Part shown: piece after piece, positions 53,392 through 62,078 of the stretch
Position numbering within the stretch: the stretch's first letter is position 1
Layout of the letters: each line of letters starts with the position of its first letter
Source: Murdochiella vaginalis
GTDB lineage: Bacteria; Bacillota; Clostridia; Tissierellales; Peptoniphilaceae
Assembly (NCBI RefSeq): GCF_900119705.1
Contig: NZ_LT632322.1
Span: 1,116,001-1,180,000, forward strand
Direction of reading: 5' to 3'
Length of the DNA: 64,000 nucleotides
Notes under the pieces: model-generated
What the model saw: only the letters and a program-made list of their open reading frames with translations
The model's database searches: none
What the model was told of the DNA's origin: nothing
Position numbers and translations under genes: made by a program

Positions 53392-54303
53392 CTATTCGGC
53401 GAGCATCTTCTTCATTTTCAGCCGTTCTTGACAACAGAGTCCGATACCAAGAAACTGAGTCGCTTCATATACACGCACCAGCTTTTTCTCTCCCGGCGGA
53501 AGGTGGAATCGTTCCTTCTCTGCAAGATTTTCGCCATTTAGAGAAAGGGCAACCACCTGTCCTTGTGAAGCGCGCTCGGCTTGCTTTGCATCCAGAATGA
53601 TTTCCGGGATATGCAGGAGAGCGACATCTGCAGGCTCAATATATTTTGCCGCCTCCGCACTCGACAGACCTTTTAGATTAGAGATGGGTACAGCCTTCGC
53701 GGCAGTGAATTCCCCGACCATGGTTCTTTCAAGTGCTGTCATGGTGGCATACGTACCGAGCGCCCTCCCCATGTCTGCAATCAGCTGACGGATATAGGTT
53801 CCTTTGGAACAGCGGCAACGGAAAACCGCTCCTCGGGCCGCCATTTTTTCCAAGGTTAAGGCGGAGACGGTAATTGTGCGCATGGGACGCTCTACCGATA
53901 TGCCCTTGCGCGCATATTCATAAAGCTTTCTGCCTTTTACCTTGACGGCGCTATAAAGCGGCGTTTGTTGTTGAAAAGTACCGACAAAGCGTTCCACTTG
54001 CAAAAGCAGCTCTTCTTGCGTAACGTTTGTCTTTTCACTTCGAAAAACAACGGATCCCGTAGAATCTAAGGTGTCCGTTTCTTCCCCGAAGCGCATGGTA
54101 AAGACATATTCTTTTTCACCTTCGTCAAAATATTCGCTTAGACGCGTCGCTTTTCCGATCAGCACGGGCAAAACGCCTGTTGCCATAGGGTCCAACGTGC
54201 CGATGTGTCCCACACGTCGCGTGCCCAGTACACGACGAACGATGGCCACCACGTCAAACGAAGTCATATCGGCTTCTTTGTATACATTGAGAATGCCGAT
54301 CAT
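53392..54303 (-). CDS. truB: tRNA pseudouridine synthase TruB
   Basis: TruB makes pseudouridine at position 55 of tRNA. The 303-residue protein has the catalytic aspartate D38 in HIGTLDPMATGVLPV and the later KGTYIRQLIADMG. The C-terminal part looks like a PUA-type domain. It overlaps nrnA by 4 bp (ATGA). Confidence 0.95.
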   Translation of the reverse strand: MIGILNVYKEADMTSFDVVAIVRRVLGTRRVGHIGTLDPMATGVLPVLIGKATRLSEYFDEGEKEYVFTMRFGEETDTLDSTGSVVFRSEKTNVTQEELLLQVERFVGTFQQQTPLYSAVKVKGRKLYEYARKGISVERPMRTITVSALTLEKMAARGAVFRCRCSKGTYIRQLIADMGRALGTYATMTALERTMVGEFTAAKAVPISNLKGLSSAEAAKYIEPADVALLHIPEIILDAKQAERASQGQVVALSLNGENLAEKERFHLPPGEKKLVRVYEATQFLGIGLCCQERLKMKKMLAE

Positions 54304-55259
54304 GGACGCTCGATTCCTTCCAATAGAGTGCGCAGCATGACGTAAACTTCTTGGTTCGTACCTTCTACGGTGGCGCCTGCGGCTTTTGTGTGTCCGCCTC
54401 CGCCAAGGGTTTTTGCAATCTCCGCCACGTTCACATATTCCTTGGATCGAAGACTGACTTTTTGGATGTCATGCGTCTGTTCTTTCAGGATGACAGCCAC
54501 CTCCACCCCCTGCAGATTACGAAGCGTATCCACGACGCCTTCCGCTTCCGGCATCGTAAGGCCGTAGTGTTGAATCCATTCCTGCGTGATATTTGCAAGC
54601 ATCACACGACCGCCGTGAAGGCTGAGTGCCTTTTCCACCACAGATCCTTCAAACGCGATGCGATTCCGATTCTCATTCTGATACTCCTGAAGATAGATGG
54701 CCTTGGCATCCGCACCGCAGTCAAGCAAATCCGCTGCCAGACGATGCGTGCGTGCACCGGACGTATCATACAAGAAGCGATTGGAATCGGTGATAATCCC
54801 TGCATAGAGCGCCGTAGCAGCATCCGACGATACCTTCCAGCCGTTTGTAAGCAGAAAGGACGCAATAATTTCACAGGTGGAAGAGGCGAGCGGATCCAAA
54901 ACAGCGTAGTCACAGAAACCATCGTTCGATAAATGATGGTCGAAATTAATACTGTGCCGACTATTCTTCATCGCTATTTGCGCACGCCCCATTCGGGCTG
55001 TATCGCCGAGATCGACGCGAATGAAAAGATCGTATGTTCGCTCCTCCTCCACCGGACGAAGGCAGGAAAACCCCGGCAAATACGAAAAATGGGCAATTTT
55101 TTCCTCTGCCAACATATCCACTTTTTTACCGGCGTCTTTTAAAGCCAGGCCAAGGCCCAGGACGGAGGCATAGCTGTCCCCGTCCGGATTAACATGCCCG
55201 GCAATGGCCACCGTTTGTGCTTCTTGTAACAGGCGGTTGACGATGGCGGTATCCATCAT
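54300..55259 (-). CDS. nrnA: DHH-family phosphoesterase NrnA-like
   Basis: The 319-residue protein has DHH motifs (HVNPDGDSYAS, VDLGDTARMG, FDHHLSND) and a DHHA1 end with GGGHTKAAGA. NrnA degrades short RNA oligomers (nanoRNA) and pAp, and some relatives cleave cyclic di-nucleotide products. It sits between rbfA and truB, where Clostridia usually have it. The start at 55259 overlaps the rbfA stop (ATGA); a second ATG at 55256 follows immediately and has better spacing from GGAGG. Confidence 0.92.
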   Translation of the reverse strand: MMDTAIVNRLLQEAQTVAIAGHVNPDGDSYASVLGLGLALKDAGKKVDMLAEEKIAHFSYLPGFSCLRPVEEERTYDLFIRVDLGDTARMGRAQIAMKNSRHSINFDHHLSNDGFCDYAVLDPLASSTCEIIASFLLTNGWKVSSDAATALYAGIITDSNRFLYDTSGARTHRLAADLLDCGADAKAIYLQEYQNENRNRIAFEGSVVEKALSLHGGRVMLANITQEWIQHYGLTMPEAEGVVDTLRNLQGVEVAVILKEQTHDIQKVSLRSKEYVNVAEIAKTLGGGGHTKAAGATVEGTNQEVYVMLRTLLEGIERP

Positions 55260-55660
55260 ACTTCCTCCTCCGTCTGTATGTCCGTTTCACCTCTTGCTGC
55301 TCGGCTTTCGTCATCTTGACGTAGGGTATCCGCAATAAGCTTGTCCATATACATACCATGTTCGATGGAGTCGTCCAGGTGAAATCGAAGTTCCGGAATC
55401 TGACGAAGCTTGACATGATTCGCCAGATAATTTTTTAAAAAGCCTTCGGCATTGCAAAGGCCTTCCATGGTTTGACGCTTATCCCACTCGGAGCCCATGA
55501 CGCTGACATAAATATCCGCATAAGAGAGATCATTCGAGACACGCACTTCCGAAAGCGTCAGTACCGAAGCGATTTTCGGATCCTTTAATGTGAAAAAGAT
55601 CGCTTCTGACAGTGCTTTTTTTACTTCTTGAGAGATACGCCCCAGACGTTTTTCTTTCAT
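55256..55660 (-). CDS. rbfA: Ribosome-binding factor A
   Basis: RbfA helps mature the 30S subunit. The 134-residue protein has the KH-like core: LTLSEVRVSNDLSYADIYV, and RQIPELRFHLDDSIEHGM at the end of the domain. An acidic tail of about 20 residues follows. It starts 42 bp after infB; the ylxP (DUF503) gene often found between them is absent. Confidence 0.94.
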   Translation of the reverse strand: MKEKRLGRISQEVKKALSEAIFFTLKDPKIASVLTLSEVRVSNDLSYADIYVSVMGSEWDKRQTMEGLCNAEGFLKNYLANHVKLRQIPELRFHLDDSIEHGMYMDKLIADTLRQDDESRAARGETDIQTEEEV

Positions 55661-55702
55661 GGCGTCCTCACTTTCTGTTTTCTTTCGTAATCCATCTCCA
55701 CA

Positions 55703-57937
55703 TTATTGCGCGGGAACCTCGACCTCGTGGAAGCATTCCACCATGTCTCCGACCTTGACATCGTTATAGCGATCGATGCCGAGACCGCCCTCGAAACCGG
55801 TTGCGATTTCCTTCACGTCATCTTTGAAGCGTCGTAAGGAAGAAATCGTCCCTTCGTGAATCACCACATCATTGCGCAGCAAACGCACGCCGGCGTTGCG
55901 AACGATCTTGCCTGAGGTCACATAGATGCCGGCAACCGTACCGATGCTTGGAACCTTAAAGGTTTCACGAATCTCGCAACGTCCGAGCACCTCTTCCTTA
56001 ATTGTCGGAGACAGCATGCCCTTGATGGCTTGCTCGATGTCCTCAATGGCATCGTAGATGACACGATAGGTTCGAATGTCAATTTCATCGCGTTCGGCCT
56101 GTCGAATAGCACCCTGATTCGGTCGAACATTAAAGCCGATGATGATGGCATTGGATGCCGTCGCGAGCATAACGTCGCTTTCGCTAATTCCGCCAACTGC
56201 TCCGTGAATAATGTTAACCTTGACTTCCTGATTACCCAGCTTAGCCAGTGAGCCGGCCAGGGCATCAATGGTTCCTTTCACGTCGGTTTTGACGATGAGA
56301 TTGAGTTCCTTTAAACCTTCTTCGGAAATCTGCATGTGCAGATCATCCAAGGAGATATGGGTCGTTTTGTTCAAACGTTCATCCCGATTGCGCTGTGCAA
56401 CCTTTTCGGCGAACCCTCTTGCCACCTTTTCGTCAGCCACTGCGTAAATGGCATCGCCCGCTTCCGGCAGATCCGAGAGGCCGGTAATTTTCACCGGCAT
56501 GGAGGGACCCGCTTTATGGACTTTTTTGCCATGCGAATCAAACATCGAACGAATATGGCCGCTCACCTGACCAGACACAACATAGTCTTTATCGAAAAGC
56601 GTGCCGTTTTGCACTAAAACCGATGCGGTCGCTCCTCGTCCGCGCTCAATCTGTGATTCCAGCACGACGCCGACGGCCGCTCGATTCGGATTGGCTTTCA
56701 GTTCTTCCATCTCCGCCACCATCACGACCATCTGCAGCAAATCTTCAATCCCATCGCCCGTTTTTGCGGACAGTGGAATCATGATGACATCGCCGCCCCA
56801 TTCTTCGGCAACGAGACCCTGTTCCGCCAATTCCGTCATCACGCGGTTGGGATCTGCTCCCGGACGATCCATTTTATTGATGGCAACGACGATGGGCACT
56901 TTTGCCGCCTTGGAATGGTTGATGGCTTCAATCGTCTGCGGCATGACACCATCATCCGCCGCAACAACCAGAATAACAATATCCGTCGTCTGCGCACCAC
57001 GGCTACGCATTTGCGTAAACGCTTCATGGCCCGGTGTATCAATAAACGTGATGGGCTTACCGTCCACCATAGCCACGGAAGCACCGATGTGCTGCGTGAT
57101 GCCGCCCGCTTCCCCGCGCGTAACGGCGGTCTTGCGGATAGCGTCCAGCAAAGAGGTCTTACCGTGGTCAACATGGCCCATGACCGTAACGACCGGCGGA
57201 CGTGGTTTTAATTCGGAAGGATCATCCTGTACATTAAGAGGTTCGAAAATTTCGTCCACATCCGACGCTTCCGGCTCTGTAATCAATACGTCAAATTTTT
57301 CCGCTACCTTGGACGCGGTTTCAAAGGTGATGGATTCATTGAGGCCGGCCATAATGCCCATCTTGATCAGCTCGGTGATAATCTCCATCGAATTTTTTCG
57401 AATCGCCTTGGCAAAGTCGCCCACCGTAATTTCGGCTGGAATTTCAATGATACTGTCGATTTCATCGGCTTCCACAGGGGTCTGCACAACATTTTTATCT
57501 TTTTTCGGCGCTTTTTTTCTTTTACGCCGAGACGACACCGTTTCCTCTTTGTTTACTTCTGCCTCCATAACACGCGCCGGAACATGCTGTTTTTCCTTTT
57601 TCTTTTTATCAACATGCGGTTTGTGAACAGGCGCCTCTTCCTCTTCTTTGGAAGGATGATGTCTATCTTTTTTTGCTTCTTTCTTGCTTTCCTTGGTTCC
57701 TTCTTTTGTGCTTTCCTTTTTGTTTTCTTTTTTTGTTTCCGGTTTTGTCCCCTTTGTAGGAGCGGACTTTGGCTTTGCGCTTTTCTTCTTTGCAAAAAAC
57801 GCGCGGATCAGCTCCACATCATGGTCTTGAACGGCAGACATATGCGAAGGAAACTCCAACGAAAACTCTTTTTTTACCAGCGCTCGGAAGGTACTTGTCG
57901 GCTTTCCCACTTCTTTGGCTAACTCATAAACTCTCAT
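55703..57937 (-). CDS. infB: Translation initiation factor IF-2
   Basis: The 744-residue protein has an IF2-N module at its start (MRVYELAKEVGKPTSTF), a Lys/Glu-rich low-complexity region at about 50-150, a second IF2-N module (IPAEITVGDFAKAI), then the GTPase (GHVDHGKTSLLDAI, DTPGHEAFTQMRSRG, NKMDRPGADP), and two beta-barrel domains ending in EVLGRCEIRETF and DVKVGDMVECF. It starts four bases after ylxR. ylxQ (a L7Ae-like gene), common at this spot, is absent. Confidence 0.97.
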   Translation of the reverse strand: MRVYELAKEVGKPTSTFRALVKKEFSLEFPSHMSAVQDHDVELIRAFFAKKKSAKPKSAPTKGTKPETKKENKKESTKEGTKESKKEAKKDRHHPSKEEEEAPVHKPHVDKKKKEKQHVPARVMEAEVNKEETVSSRRKRKKAPKKDKNVVQTPVEADEIDSIIEIPAEITVGDFAKAIRKNSMEIITELIKMGIMAGLNESITFETASKVAEKFDVLITEPEASDVDEIFEPLNVQDDPSELKPRPPVVTVMGHVDHGKTSLLDAIRKTAVTRGEAGGITQHIGASVAMVDGKPITFIDTPGHEAFTQMRSRGAQTTDIVILVVAADDGVMPQTIEAINHSKAAKVPIVVAINKMDRPGADPNRVMTELAEQGLVAEEWGGDVIMIPLSAKTGDGIEDLLQMVVMVAEMEELKANPNRAAVGVVLESQIERGRGATASVLVQNGTLFDKDYVVSGQVSGHIRSMFDSHGKKVHKAGPSMPVKITGLSDLPEAGDAIYAVADEKVARGFAEKVAQRNRDERLNKTTHISLDDLHMQISEEGLKELNLIVKTDVKGTIDALAGSLAKLGNQEVKVNIIHGAVGGISESDVMLATASNAIIIGFNVRPNQGAIRQAERDEIDIRTYRVIYDAIEDIEQAIKGMLSPTIKEEVLGRCEIRETFKVPSIGTVAGIYVTSGKIVRNAGVRLLRNDVVIHEGTISSLRRFKDDVKEIATGFEGGLGIDRYNDVKVGDMVECFHEVEVPAQ

Positions 57938-57940
57938 CTT

Positions 57941-58207
57941 TTACCTCGATTCCTCAATCGATCGTTTCAGCTCTTCATAAAAGGCCTCTCCTATTTGCGT
58001 CTTTAACGCGGCTTTCAAACGATTCTTCTTTTCCGCTTTTTCAATACATTCTATTGCACAGCAGAGATACGCTCCTCTGCCGTTTTGTTTTCCTGTTTTA
58101 TCAATAGCGATTTCCCCGGAAGGCAGGCGAACCACGCGGAGAAGATCGGATTTTGGTTTTCGTTCCCCGCAGACAACGCATTTGCGAAGCGGTTCTTTTT
58201 TAGGCAT
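57941..58207 (-). CDS. ylxR: YlxR family protein (RnpM-like RNA-binding protein)
   Basis: The 88-residue protein has RKCVVCGERKPKSDLLRVVR and GRGAYLC, the marks of the YlxR/DUF448 family. Members bind RNA, and one has been reported to modulate RNase P. I chose the ATG at 58207, with AAGGTGG upstream; a GTG at 58216 would add three residues. It overlaps the nusA end by 8 bp and precedes infB by 3 bp. Confidence 0.92.
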   Translation of the reverse strand: MPKKEPLRKCVVCGERKPKSDLLRVVRLPSGEIAIDKTGKQNGRGAYLCCAIECIEKAEKKNRLKAALKTQIGEAFYEELKRSIEESR

Positions 58208-59366
58208 CCTCGCCACCTTCCGCTATCGTTTCCTTCGGTTCTTCCTGCTGATCCGACGAATTCTCCTCCGGAAGGGCAAAAAGATCCAATGGCTTCTGTG
58301 ATACTGTATCCGCATCAAAAGCAGAAGGATCGGCATCATATTGCGATTGCCCCTTGATATCGATCTTCCAGCCGGTCAAACGTGCCGCTAAACGCACATT
58401 TTGTCCTTCTTTACCGATGGCAAGTGAAAGCTGATCATCCGGAACGATCACGACCGCGGAATGCTCCTCCTCTTGAAGAATCACCTTGTTCACTGCCGAC
58501 GGACTCAACGCGTTGGCAATAAACTGTTTCGGATCCTCACTATAGATAATGATGTCCATTTTTTCGCCGATTAACTCATCGACAATCAGATTTACGCGAT
58601 TACCTTTGTAACCGACGCAAGCACCGATCGGGTCAATGTTCGGATCATGCGACCACACGGCAATTTTGGTACGCGATCCGGCTTCGCGTGACACCGAATA
58701 AATTTCAACAACTCCGTCGTTGATTTCCGGCACTTCCTGTTCAAAAAGACGTGCGACTAAATTCGGATGAGCACGAGAAAGAAGAACCTGCGGTCCGCGC
58801 GACGAAACACGCACATCGCAAACATAAAGCTTCACACGGTCTCCTACATGCAGATGCTCACGTGGAATCTGCTCTCTTTTCGTAATGACGCCTTCCGTTT
58901 TTCCAAGATTAATATAGACATTGTTGTTGTCGATGCGTTGCACGGTGCCGACAATCATTTCTTTCATGCGGTCAATATAGGCATCATAAACGGCTTCGCG
59001 CTCCGCATCGCGCAGTTTCTGAATAATGATATTTCGAGCCGTCTGGGCAGCAATGCGGCCGAAGTTATCGGGTTGCACTTCGATGCGTATACTGTCCCCT
59101 ACCTGTGCCTTGGGGTAGCGCACAACCGCTTCTTCCAGGCGAATCTGTCGAATAGGATCTTCGACCTTGTCCACGACTTCCCGCAACTGATAGACGTGAA
59201 AATCGCCGGTCATCTCATCGGCAACAACTTCGACATTGGTTTCGTCCTGAAAATTCTTTTCATAGCTCTTTTCCAGTGCCTTGGCCATTGCTTCTAAAAT
59301 AACCTTTTTAGAAATGCCCTTTGTATTCTGCAATTCTTCCAGGGCTTGTAATAACTCTTTGTTCAT
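58200..59366 (-). CDS. nusA: Transcription termination/antitermination protein NusA
   Basis: The 388-residue protein has the N-terminal RNA polymerase-binding domain (VILEAMAKALEKSYEK), an S1 domain (IVGTVQRIDNNNVYINLGKTEG), and two KH domains (VGYKGNRVNLIVDELIGEK and AIGKEGQNVRLAARLTGW). An acidic tail of about 40 residues follows. NusA promotes pausing and termination. It starts 29 bp after rimP. The intrinsic terminator in the operon leader is a natural target for its own control. Confidence 0.96.
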   Translation of the reverse strand: MNKELLQALEELQNTKGISKKVILEAMAKALEKSYEKNFQDETNVEVVADEMTGDFHVYQLREVVDKVEDPIRQIRLEEAVVRYPKAQVGDSIRIEVQPDNFGRIAAQTARNIIIQKLRDAEREAVYDAYIDRMKEMIVGTVQRIDNNNVYINLGKTEGVITKREQIPREHLHVGDRVKLYVCDVRVSSRGPQVLLSRAHPNLVARLFEQEVPEINDGVVEIYSVSREAGSRTKIAVWSHDPNIDPIGACVGYKGNRVNLIVDELIGEKMDIIIYSEDPKQFIANALSPSAVNKVILQEEEHSAVVIVPDDQLSLAIGKEGQNVRLAARLTGWKIDIKGQSQYDADPSAFDADTVSQKPLDLFALPEENSSDQQEEPKETIAEGGEDA

Positions 59367-59395
59367 GTATTTTCTCTTTCCTCCTTACCGAATAG

Positions 59396-59857
59396 TCAAT
59401 TGAACGCCACATACGGACGAATGGTAGAAATGTCCGCACGCAACAATCGGCGTTCGTTCTCGTTATCATTCACCACAATGGCCTCATCATCAAAGTCAAC
59501 CAGCGTAGCGACCAATTGTTTGGATCCGTTTTCCTTTTTGTAAAAGCCAATCTCCACTTTCTCGCCGCAATAAATCTCCAATTGGCGATTTGTTTTTAAG
59601 GGACGCGAAAGATCTGGCGAACTGACTTCAAGCAGATAATGCTGATCAATAGGATCCCATTCATCCAATTTCGGACTCAGCACATTGCTGACCGCTTCAC
59701 AGTCATCTATGGTAATACCGTCGGGATGGTAGATGAAAAAACGCAGAATATTGTCTTCCTGTTCATGTACAAACTCAACGTCCAACAACTCATAACCTGC
59801 CTCTTTCACCGCTTCGTCAAAACGCGGCCGCCAAGTCTTTATCAAACTCTGCTTCAT
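59396..59857 (-). CDS. rimP: Ribosome maturation factor RimP
   Basis: The 153-residue protein aids 30S maturation. It has the family core (GYELLDVEFVHEQEDNILRFF, DDCEAVSNVLSPKLDE, YLLEVSSPDLSRPLK) and a C-terminal Sm-like barrel. The start at 59857 follows AAGGAGG; the longer frame would read through the leader terminator. It is the first gene of the nusA-infB operon. Confidence 0.94.
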   Translation of the reverse strand: MKQSLIKTWRPRFDEAVKEAGYELLDVEFVHEQEDNILRFFIYHPDGITIDDCEAVSNVLSPKLDEWDPIDQHYLLEVSSPDLSRPLKTNRQLEIYCGEKVEIGFYKKENGSKQLVATLVDFDDEAIVVNDNENERRLLRADISTIRPYVAFN

Positions 59858-60015
59858 CGGACCTCCTTCCGGTCTGAAAAAAACAAGAGCGGAGTTCCGC
59901 TCTTGTTCCATGCAACATCTATCGTTGTTATCTTACCATATTGTCGCTTGCATGACAAGGAATCTCTACTCCCATGCATCAATGAGTGGATAATGACAGT
60001 ATCTCCTTTTCTCAT
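59854..60015 (-). CDS. Possible 53-residue leader protein ahead of rimP
   Basis: An ATG at 60015 preceded by GGAAGGG opens a frame that begins MRKGDTVIIHSLMHG, contains QYGKITTIDV, and ends at 59854 with TGA overlapping the rimP ATG (ATGA). It reads straight through the leader terminator. I know no family for it. If translated, ribosomes would disrupt the hairpin and couple leader translation to rimP expression. It could equally be chance. It would need the upstream promoter with the -10 at 60034-60039. Confidence 0.3.
   Translation of the reverse strand: MRKGDTVIIHSLMHGSRDSLSCKRQYGKITTIDVAWNKSGTPLLFFSDRKEVR
59877..59907 (-). terminator. Leader terminator (attenuator) of the rimP-nusA operon
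   Basis: AACAAGAGCGG / CCGCTCTTGTT, an 11-bp perfect stem with a four-base loop, is followed on the minus strand by seven T. It ends 20 bases before the rimP start and only about 20 bases after the predicted transcription start. No other minus-strand gene lies upstream that would need a terminator. Confidence 0.85.
59930..59958 (-). promoter_or_regulatory. Promoter of the rimP-nusA-infB operon
   Basis: On the minus strand TTGTCA (-35) is 17 bp from TAAGAT (-10). A second, weaker pair lies further up (TTGTAC, 17 bp, AATAAT, with the -10 at 60034-60039). Confidence 0.6.
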
Positions 60016-60042
60016 AGGATTCCCTTCCTCGCTATTATTCTT

Positions 60043-60073
60043 TTGCGACAGAATTCGTACAATAGAGTACAAT
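60043..60073 (+). promoter_or_regulatory. Possible promoter of the folE operon
   Basis: TTGCGA is 19 bp from TACAAT (60068-60073); another TACAAT lies at 60058-60063. The spacing is long, so the call is weak. I see no tetrahydrofolate riboswitch in the 60-base leader. Confidence 0.35.
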
Positions 60074-60132
60074 AGAAGCACTTTGCAAGAAGCCGTATTT
60101 CCGGCTTCTATCGACAACAGAAAGGATATCCT

Positions 60133-60687
60133 ATGGACACCCAAAAGATTGAACAAGGCGTTCGCCTGCTTTTAGAGGGAATCGGTGAAAATCCTGATCG
60201 CGAAGGACTTCTGGAAACACCGGCACGCGTAGCCCGCGCCTGTGAGGAGCTCTTTGGCGGATTGAATTTGACGGCGGAAAACCACCTCTCCAAAACTTTT
60301 GAATTTGTAAATGACAATATCGTCATTGAAAAAAATATTCCGTTTTATTCCCTGTGCGAACATCACCTTCTCCCCTTTTATGGAGAAGTACACATTGCGT
60401 ATATTCCCAATGGGAAAGTCGCCGGTCTGTCGAAGCTCGCCCGCACGGTGGAAGTGTATGCCAAGCGGCCGCAGATTCAGGAGCGCATGACACAGCAGAT
60501 TGCGGAAGCGATTCGCGACTATTTGGACGCCAAGGGCGTTTTGGTTGTGGCAAAAGCAGAACATCTTTGCATGACGATGCGCGGTATCAAGAAGCCCGGC
60601 ACAAAAACCGTTACGGCCTGTGCGTTAGGCAGCATCGAAGAGGATGAAACGCTGAAAAATGAAGTCTATCGGTTAATGGATTTTTAA
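60133..60687 (+). CDS. folE: GTP cyclohydrolase I
   Basis: FolE turns GTP into 7,8-dihydroneopterin triphosphate, the first step of folate synthesis. The 184-residue protein has the zinc ligands C75 and H78 ([10 protein letters not shown]) and C146 ([10 protein letters not shown]). [20 protein letters not shown] is the conserved centre. It overlaps the HD hydrolase gene by one base (TAATG). Confidence 0.97.
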   Translation: MDTQKIEQGVRLLLEGIGENPDREGLLETPARVARACEELFGGLNLTAENHLSKTFEFVNDNIVIEKNIPFYSLCEHHLLPFYGEVHIAYIPNGKVAGLSKLARTVEVYAKRPQIQERMTQQIAEAIRDYLDAKGVLVVAKAEHLCMTMRGIKKPGTKTVTACALGSIEEDETLKNEVYRLMDF

Positions 60688-61190
60688 TGGATACAGTAAA
60701 ACGAGCAAAAGAGCCGATGGAAAATACGAATCGGATTTATCAAGATCCGTATTATGCGACGCTTCTATCCCGTCTGGAAGAGCTGGAAAAAGAGCGCGTA
60801 TTCTGTAGGCATGATCTGAACCACTTTTTAAGCGTGGGACGTATCGCCTACATTCTCTCTTTGGAAGAGGGGCTTTCTGTTTCCAAGGATGTACTCTATA
60901 CCGCCGCGCTGTTGCATGATATCGGGCGTGTTGAGGAAATGACCTCCGGCCTTGCACACGATGAGGCTTCCGCAAACATTGCCGAGAAGTTTTTAGCAAA
61001 CTCCACCTTTACGAATGCGGAAAAGGAAACGGTGCTTTCTCTCATTCGCAGCCATCGAAGTCTCGGCGAGAATCCGCTGACGGACCTATTTTATCGCGCC
61101 GATAAACTATCACGACCGTGTGCGCATTGTCCGGCCATCGATCTTTGTTATTGGCCGGAGGAACGAAAAAATCGAACGCTACGTTATTAG
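60687..61190 (+). CDS. HD-domain phosphohydrolase in the folate operon
   Basis: The 167-residue protein has HD-superfamily metal ligands: a His at 42 or 46 (RHDLNHFLSVGR), H77-D78 in LLHDIGR, and D139 in YRADKLSR. The C-terminus has three cysteines, C145-x2-C148-x5-C154 (PCAHCPAIDLCYW), a conserved feature of this Firmicutes group, perhaps a metal site. HD proteins of this kind are phosphohydrolases or nucleotidases. It is translationally coupled to folE (TAATG) and precedes the folB-folK gene, so a role in removing phosphate from dihydroneopterin triphosphate is plausible but unproven. Confidence 0.8.
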   Translation: MDTVKRAKEPMENTNRIYQDPYYATLLSRLEELEKERVFCRHDLNHFLSVGRIAYILSLEEGLSVSKDVLYTAALLHDIGRVEEMTSGLAHDEASANIAEKFLANSTFTNAEKETVLSLIRSHRSLGENPLTDLFYRADKLSRPCAHCPAIDLCYWPEERKNRTLRY

Positions 61191-61198
61191 GAGGCATC

Positions 61199-62017
61199 AT
61201 GGATCATTTGCGCATAAAAGATCTGGAAATTATGGCTTATCACGGCCTTTTTCCGGAGGAAAAAAAATTGGGACAGAAATTTCTGGTTTCTGTGGATTGC
61301 GCCTATAACATGAAATATGCTGCGGAAGACAAGGATCTGGAGCAATCCATCGATTACGGGCGTCTGTGTAAAGACATTTTCATCGAACTCACGGAAAATA
61401 CGTATGATCTCATTGAAACCTGCGCCTATCGTATTTTGAAAAATATTTTTAATTTTTTCCCTTTTGTCGAAGAAGCCACCGTTTCGATTAAAAAGCCTTT
61501 TGCGCCTATTGGCTATCCTCTGGATTATCCGGAAGTATCAATCACCCGTAAAATGCGCACCTATTGGATTGCGCTCGGTACCAACCTAGGCGATCGAAGA
61601 GCGAATCTGGAGCAAGCCCTACAGGCCATGGAAGAAGCCAGCTTGACAGTGACAAAATCTTCATCCGTTTTGGAGACGAAGGCATGGGGTAAAACCGATC
61701 AGCCCGATTTTCTGAATCAGGTAGTAGAGGTTCAAAGCTTTGAAGAACCGGAAGATATGCTGACGATTTTGCAGCAGATTGAATCCGATCTGGGACGCGT
61801 TCGTCAGGAACATTGGGGCCCGCGCCCCATCGACCTGGACATCCTTTTGGTCGATCGAGAGATCATTCAGTCGGAACGCCTGACCGTTCCGCATCCGTAC
61901 ATGACAGAACGCGCCTTTGTACTGGATCCGTTAAACGAAATTGCCCCCTTCGTTCTTCATCCGGTGCGCCAAAAAGCCATACGAGAGCTCTATCAAGAAT
62001 TGCATCAACAGGAATAA
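61199..62017 (+). CDS. folBK: Fused dihydroneopterin aldolase / HPPK
   Basis: The 272-residue protein joins two enzymes. Residues 1-118 are FolB (LEIMAYHGLFPEEKKLGQKF, with the catalytic Lys near IKKPFAPIGYPLDY). Residues 122-272 are FolK (WIALGTNLGDRRANLEQAL, WGPRPIDLDILL, and PHPYMTERAFVL). They act in series: dihydroneopterin to hydroxymethyl-dihydropterin, then its diphosphate for FolP. The start at 61199 follows AGGAGG. A terminator follows at 62031. Confidence 0.95.
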   Translation: MDHLRIKDLEIMAYHGLFPEEKKLGQKFLVSVDCAYNMKYAAEDKDLEQSIDYGRLCKDIFIELTENTYDLIETCAYRILKNIFNFFPFVEEATVSIKKPFAPIGYPLDYPEVSITRKMRTYWIALGTNLGDRRANLEQALQAMEEASLTVTKSSSVLETKAWGKTDQPDFLNQVVEVQSFEEPEDMLTILQQIESDLGRVRQEHWGPRPIDLDILLVDREIIQSERLTVPHPYMTERAFVLDPLNEIAPFVLHPVRQKAIRELYQELHQQE

Positions 62018-62030
62018 AAAACAAAAGCAA

Positions 62031-62062
62031 AAAAGACGGTGAATTGATTCACCGCCTTTTTT
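62031..62062. terminator. Bidirectional terminator between the two folate units
   Basis: CGGTGAAT / ATTCACCG with outer A and T runs on both sides. It serves folBK on + and folP on -. Confidence 0.85.
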
Positions 62063-62078
62063 ATTCTCTATCGTATTT

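Noticed and set aside
56601-57626. 341-codon plus frame opposite infB
   Set aside because: Low-complexity Ser/Ala/Thr shadow of the IF-2 gene.
60060-60132. Tetrahydrofolate riboswitch before folE
   Set aside because: The leader is too short and lacks the conserved core.
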